Source of the DNA: Microbacterium album | Lineage (GTDB): Bacteria > Actinomycetota > Actinomycetes > Actinomycetales > Microbacteriaceae | Direction: 5' to 3' | Assembly: GCF_014643695.1 (NCBI RefSeq) | Contig: NZ_BMJY01000004.1 | Location: 150,947 to 214,946, forward strand | Length of the DNA stretch: 64,000 nucleotides | Shown: positions 61,974 to 64,000 of the stretch, in pieces | Layout of the letters: each line of letters opens with the position of its first letter | How positions within the stretch are numbered: the first letter of the stretch is position 1 | The notes under the pieces: model-generated | Databases searched by the model: none | Told to the model about the DNA's origin: nothing | What the model saw: the letters and a program-made list of their open reading frames with translations, nothing else | Program-made: the position numbers and the translations under genes

Positions 61974-62318
61974 ACTCCCACCGTGTACTGCTCGCCCGGA
62001 TTCGAACCGGTCCGCGGCGCCTCGAGACCGAGGGCTGCCAGAACACGGCTGGGGATCGCGTCCCCGAACTCCTCGAACATGACCGAGGAACGGTCGCCCT
62101 CCATGAGGAAGGCGCTTTGGATCAGCGAATCATGCGCGAACCGGCTTCGCTCATCGTAGACGGCCCTCACATCATCAAGCGCCCTGCTTGCCGCGGGGGG
62201 TGGCCAGCGCGAGAACGCTCCGGCGGAGTCGCATTTCGCGGTTGGCAATACGATTCTTGCTCGGCTAAATCGCATCTAACCCCTCTAAATGCGATTTTGC
62301 GTGGGTAGAATCGCGTGC
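61974..62318. other. Non-genic stretch with a HEPN-like reading-frame fragment and inverted repeats
   Basis: This is 345 bases between divergent gntK and fic. A minus-strand frame open over 61928-62275 contains DDVRAVYDERSRFAHDSLIQSAFLMEGDRSSVMFEEFGDAIPSRVLAALGLEAP. That resembles the end of a HEPN-type domain (R-x4-H motif in RSRFAH) more than random sequence, but it has no plausible start and runs into gntK, so it may be the remnant of a lost gene. 62220-62318 is AT-richer and carries GCGATTT-type repeats. Confidence 0.35.
62267..62297. promoter_or_regulatory. Inverted repeat upstream of fic
   Basis: AAATCGCAT (62267-62275) and ATGCGATTT (62289-62297) are perfect 9-bp arms 13 bases apart. 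Related AATCGC/GCGATT half-sites lie nearby (AGAATCGC at 62308-62315; AATACGATT around 62248-62256). TAGAAT at 62306-62311, 7 bases before the fic ATG, is a leaderless-type -10. Confidence 0.6.
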
Positions 62319-63530
62319 ATGAGCGGTGAAGTGAGCACCAGGTGGCCGGCGCACAAGGTCGAGACCCTGCCGTGGCAGCAGCAGGTCCGCGGGGGCACCC
62401 GTGAGGACCGGATGCTGCGCAGCGTCGACGTCACCATTCCTCCCTTCATAGCCGGCCTCGACTACGCGCCCTCCCTCGAGGAGATGCTCGCCTCCGAGCA
62501 AGCGCTGCTCGCCGTCGCGCAGGCCGACACCGACGCTGAGGGTCACTCGGCCGCGCTCAGCCGCTTCATGGTGCATAGCGAGTCTGCCGCCTCGTCGAAG
62601 ATCGAGCGCATCAGCGCATCAGCCCGCGACTACGCCAAGGCGATCGCGGGCAATAAAGGCAACCCATCGGCGACCAGCATGGTCGCCGCCTCCCGCGCAC
62701 TGCATGAACTGATCACCACGGTAGGCGCGGCCGGACGGTTCGAGCTCGACCACCTCATCAGCGCACACCGCGCGCTCATGGCCGACGACCCGACGGAGTC
62801 CGATTACGCCGGGCGCCTGCGCGACATGCAGAACTGGATCGGCGGGAGCGACCACTCCCCTCGAGGTGCGCTGCATGTCCCGCCCGCGCCCGAGCGCGTG
62901 CCCGAACTGATGGACGACCTCACCGCGTACCTCAACCGCAACGACGTCCCCTCAATCGTGCAGGCCGCGATCGGCCACGCTCAGTTCGAGTCCATCCATG
63001 CCTTCACCGACGGCAACGGGCGCATCGGGCGCGCGCTCGTGTCCGCCGTGCTCCGACGCCGGGGCGTCACCAAGAATGCGGTCGTCCCGCTCGCCAGCGG
63101 GCTGCTCGCCAGACGCGACGAGTACTTCGCCGCTCTCGGCTCCTACCGCCAGGGTGACCCCGCGCCGCTCGTCCTCCTGTTCGCACGGTCGGCGCGCGTG
63201 GCCGCCACCGCATCCCGCGAGACCATCGCACGCCTCAAGGCGATGCCTGCCGACTGGCATAAGGAGCTGAAGCCGCGCGCCGGCTCCGTCGCCGAACTCC
63301 TCATCACCGCCTTCTACAACCACCCCGTCATGTCGGTGCGCGAGATCGACACCGCCACCACGGGCACCACCAGCCAGGCGTACCGCGTTATCGACCAGCT
63401 CGTCGACGCGGGCTTCATCGAGGAGATCACGGGGCGCAAGAAGGACCGCGTCTGGGCGGCCTCCGAAGTGATTGCCGAGCTCGACGACCTCGACCGCCGC
63501 GTCCAGGACGCTATGCGAGCACCGCGTTAG
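62319..63530 (+). CDS. Fic-domain protein (AMP-transferase) with N-terminal DUF4172-like and C-terminal winged helix
   Basis: This 403-residue Fic protein has catalytic loop HAFTDGNGRIGR (His227, Arg235), which fits the HxFx(D/E)GNGRxxR consensus for AMP transfer from ATP. An N-terminal helix carries the inhibition-motif position SSKIER (Ser92-Arg97), where the usual Gly/Asn after Glu96 is Arg. A C-terminal winged helix (VMSVREIDTATTGTTSQAYRVIDQLVDAGFIEEITGRKKDRVW) suggests DNA binding. Start ATG 62319 is preferred over one ten codons earlier because a -10-like TAGAAT sits 7 bases upstream. No antitoxin gene is adjacent. Confidence 0.92.
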   Translation: MSGEVSTRWPAHKVETLPWQQQVRGGTREDRMLRSVDVTIPPFIAGLDYAPSLEEMLASEQALLAVAQADTDAEGHSAALSRFMVHSESAASSKIERISASARDYAKAIAGNKGNPSATSMVAASRALHELITTVGAAGRFELDHLISAHRALMADDPTESDYAGRLRDMQNWIGGSDHSPRGALHVPPAPERVPELMDDLTAYLNRNDVPSIVQAAIGHAQFESIHAFTDGNGRIGRALVSAVLRRRGVTKNAVVPLASGLLARRDEYFAALGSYRQGDPAPLVLLFARSARVAATASRETIARLKAMPADWHKELKPRAGSVAELLITAFYNHPVMSVREIDTATTGTTSQAYRVIDQLVDAGFIEEITGRKKDRVWAASEVIAELDDLDRRVQDAMRAPR

Positions 63531-63554
63531 TACGGGACGCTTCCCGGACGTGAC

Positions 63555-63600
63555 GAGACCCCCGCGATCCCTGTGTTTCCAAGGAATCGGCGGGGGTTTC
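63555..63600. terminator. Hairpin terminator between fic and the tRNA-Ser remnant
   Basis: GAGACCCCCGCGAT and ATCGGCGGGGGTTTC pair around about 17 bases. Read on the minus strand it directly follows the CCA end of the tRNA-Ser remnant, so it was probably the original tRNA terminator. On the plus strand it ends the fic transcript. Confidence 0.75.
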
Positions 63601-63603
63601 GGA

Positions 63604-63632
63604 TGGCGGTGACGGTGGGATTTGAACCCACG
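63604..63632 (-). other. tRNA-Ser 3' end without gene body (attachment-site remnant)
   Basis: On the minus strand the 29 bases encode a complete T-arm (GTGGG-TTCAAAT-CCCAC), the 3' acceptor strand CGTCACC, discriminator G and CCA. Together they match the 3' end of actinobacterial tRNA-Ser genes, which begin GGTGACG. The bases beyond 63632 do not continue into a variable arm, anticodon or D-arm. Such isolated 3' ends are left where an integrative element recombines at a tRNA gene; the element would lie at higher coordinates. Confidence 0.75.
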
Positions 63633-64000
63633 CCTCAGACTTCCGGTCACCGACGTTTAGATGGGTTCGCCTCGATTCTCCGCGGTTCGAGGACGTTCGT
63701 GGCGAGTCTCATCCGCGCCCGATGCCGTCCGAATCTTCTCAAATTCATGTCACGTCGACCCTCGCGATCCGGGCCGCCGAGCGTCCACTACAGTGTGCTG
63801 CCTTCGCGAGCTACCATGCGCTCTACGTCGATACGGAACAGGACTCTCGCCGGTAAGGCGTTCTGCTTGCATTCGCCGACGAACATCCGCCGACGCGCGA
63901 GGCGGCCGCTCTGCGTTCCCTAGGTGTGATGTCCAGGGACGTTGTTTCCCGACACGGGGCTGAGCTTGTGCTGGGGTGAGGGCCTCCGGTTGTGAAGTGG
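63633..64000. other. Unassigned sequence to the window edge
   Basis: I find no convincing gene here. Open frames exist, but they have arginine/serine-rich shadow-like composition and no ribosome-binding site. Base composition is a little less GC-rich than the chromosome before 61 kb. It is probably the end of an integrated element or its decayed remains. Confidence 0.4.

Noticed and set aside
61981..62010. tRNA T-loop-like sequence GGTTCGAATCC on the minus strand
   Set aside because: Only four T-stem pairs form, and no anticodon or D-arm can be drawn upstream; the sequence reads as protein-like code instead.
63573..63923. Open frame containing GFEPTPQ
   Set aside because: GFEPT is the usual false translation of a tRNA T-arm; the frame runs through the tRNA-Ser remnant and has no ribosome-binding site.

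Overview
The window is high-G+C DNA with many GTG starts, ATGA/GTGA-overlapping operons and several small families typical of Microbacteriaceae (DUF7882, DUF6766, DUF6098, DUF4916). A chromosome of Microbacterium or a close relative is the best reading. This rests on protein style and composition, not on a marker gene.

Layout. 1-6.3 kb: a lipid-binding-like protein, an acetyltransferase, an FtsX-type ABC exporter, and a furA-katG peroxide-defence pair. 6.4-16.7 kb: housekeeping genes (a NarL-type two-component system, threonine aldolase-like enzyme, NUDIX-like protein, phospholipase/carboxylesterase, the giant helicase Lhr overlapping the DNA glycosylase nei2). 16.7-28 kb: a nine-gene operon on the minus strand (peptide/nickel-type ABC importer, two LLM-class flavin monooxygenases, a homocysteine synthase-like PLP enzyme, an alpha/beta hydrolase). 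It is headed by a MocR-type regulator with which it shares TGAACA half-sites, and it looks like an organosulfur import and salvage system. 28-34.9 kb: small conserved proteins, a MetE-like methyltransferase, a small alarmone synthetase, two convergent DUF7882 paralogues, a DUF6766 membrane protein behind an unlisted 43-residue membrane peptide, and a YciF-like ferritin. 35.2-38.5 kb: a sugar ABC importer without its own ATPase.

39.2-45.2 kb is an arsenic region: aquaglyceroporin and ArsR diverge from an ArsR-ArsC fusion, and a second stand-alone arsC lies beyond a TetR-controlled drug exporter. The fusion gene and the second arsC carry the same 18-bp operator layout (CATAG-N8-CTATG), so they are probably one regulon split by the exporter. 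45.4-46.1 kb holds two small acidic proteins sharing the motif HPSQAEGED. 46.3-54.8 kb is an accessory catabolic region: a ThDP enzyme, a LigM/GcvT-like O-demethylase opposite an IclR regulator, a two-component flavin monooxygenase with its reductase, a LysR regulator and an orphan periplasmic-binding lipoprotein. This suggests use of methoxylated aromatic or related acids. 54.9-61.9 kb: paired CNNM/CBS membrane proteins, a Kef-like antiporter opposite a MarR regulator with tandem operators, a lipoprotein, glycerate kinase and gluconokinase. 62-64 kb: a Fic protein, then the 3' end of a tRNA-Ser without its body. This is the mark of an integrative-element junction, with unassigned sequence running to the window edge.
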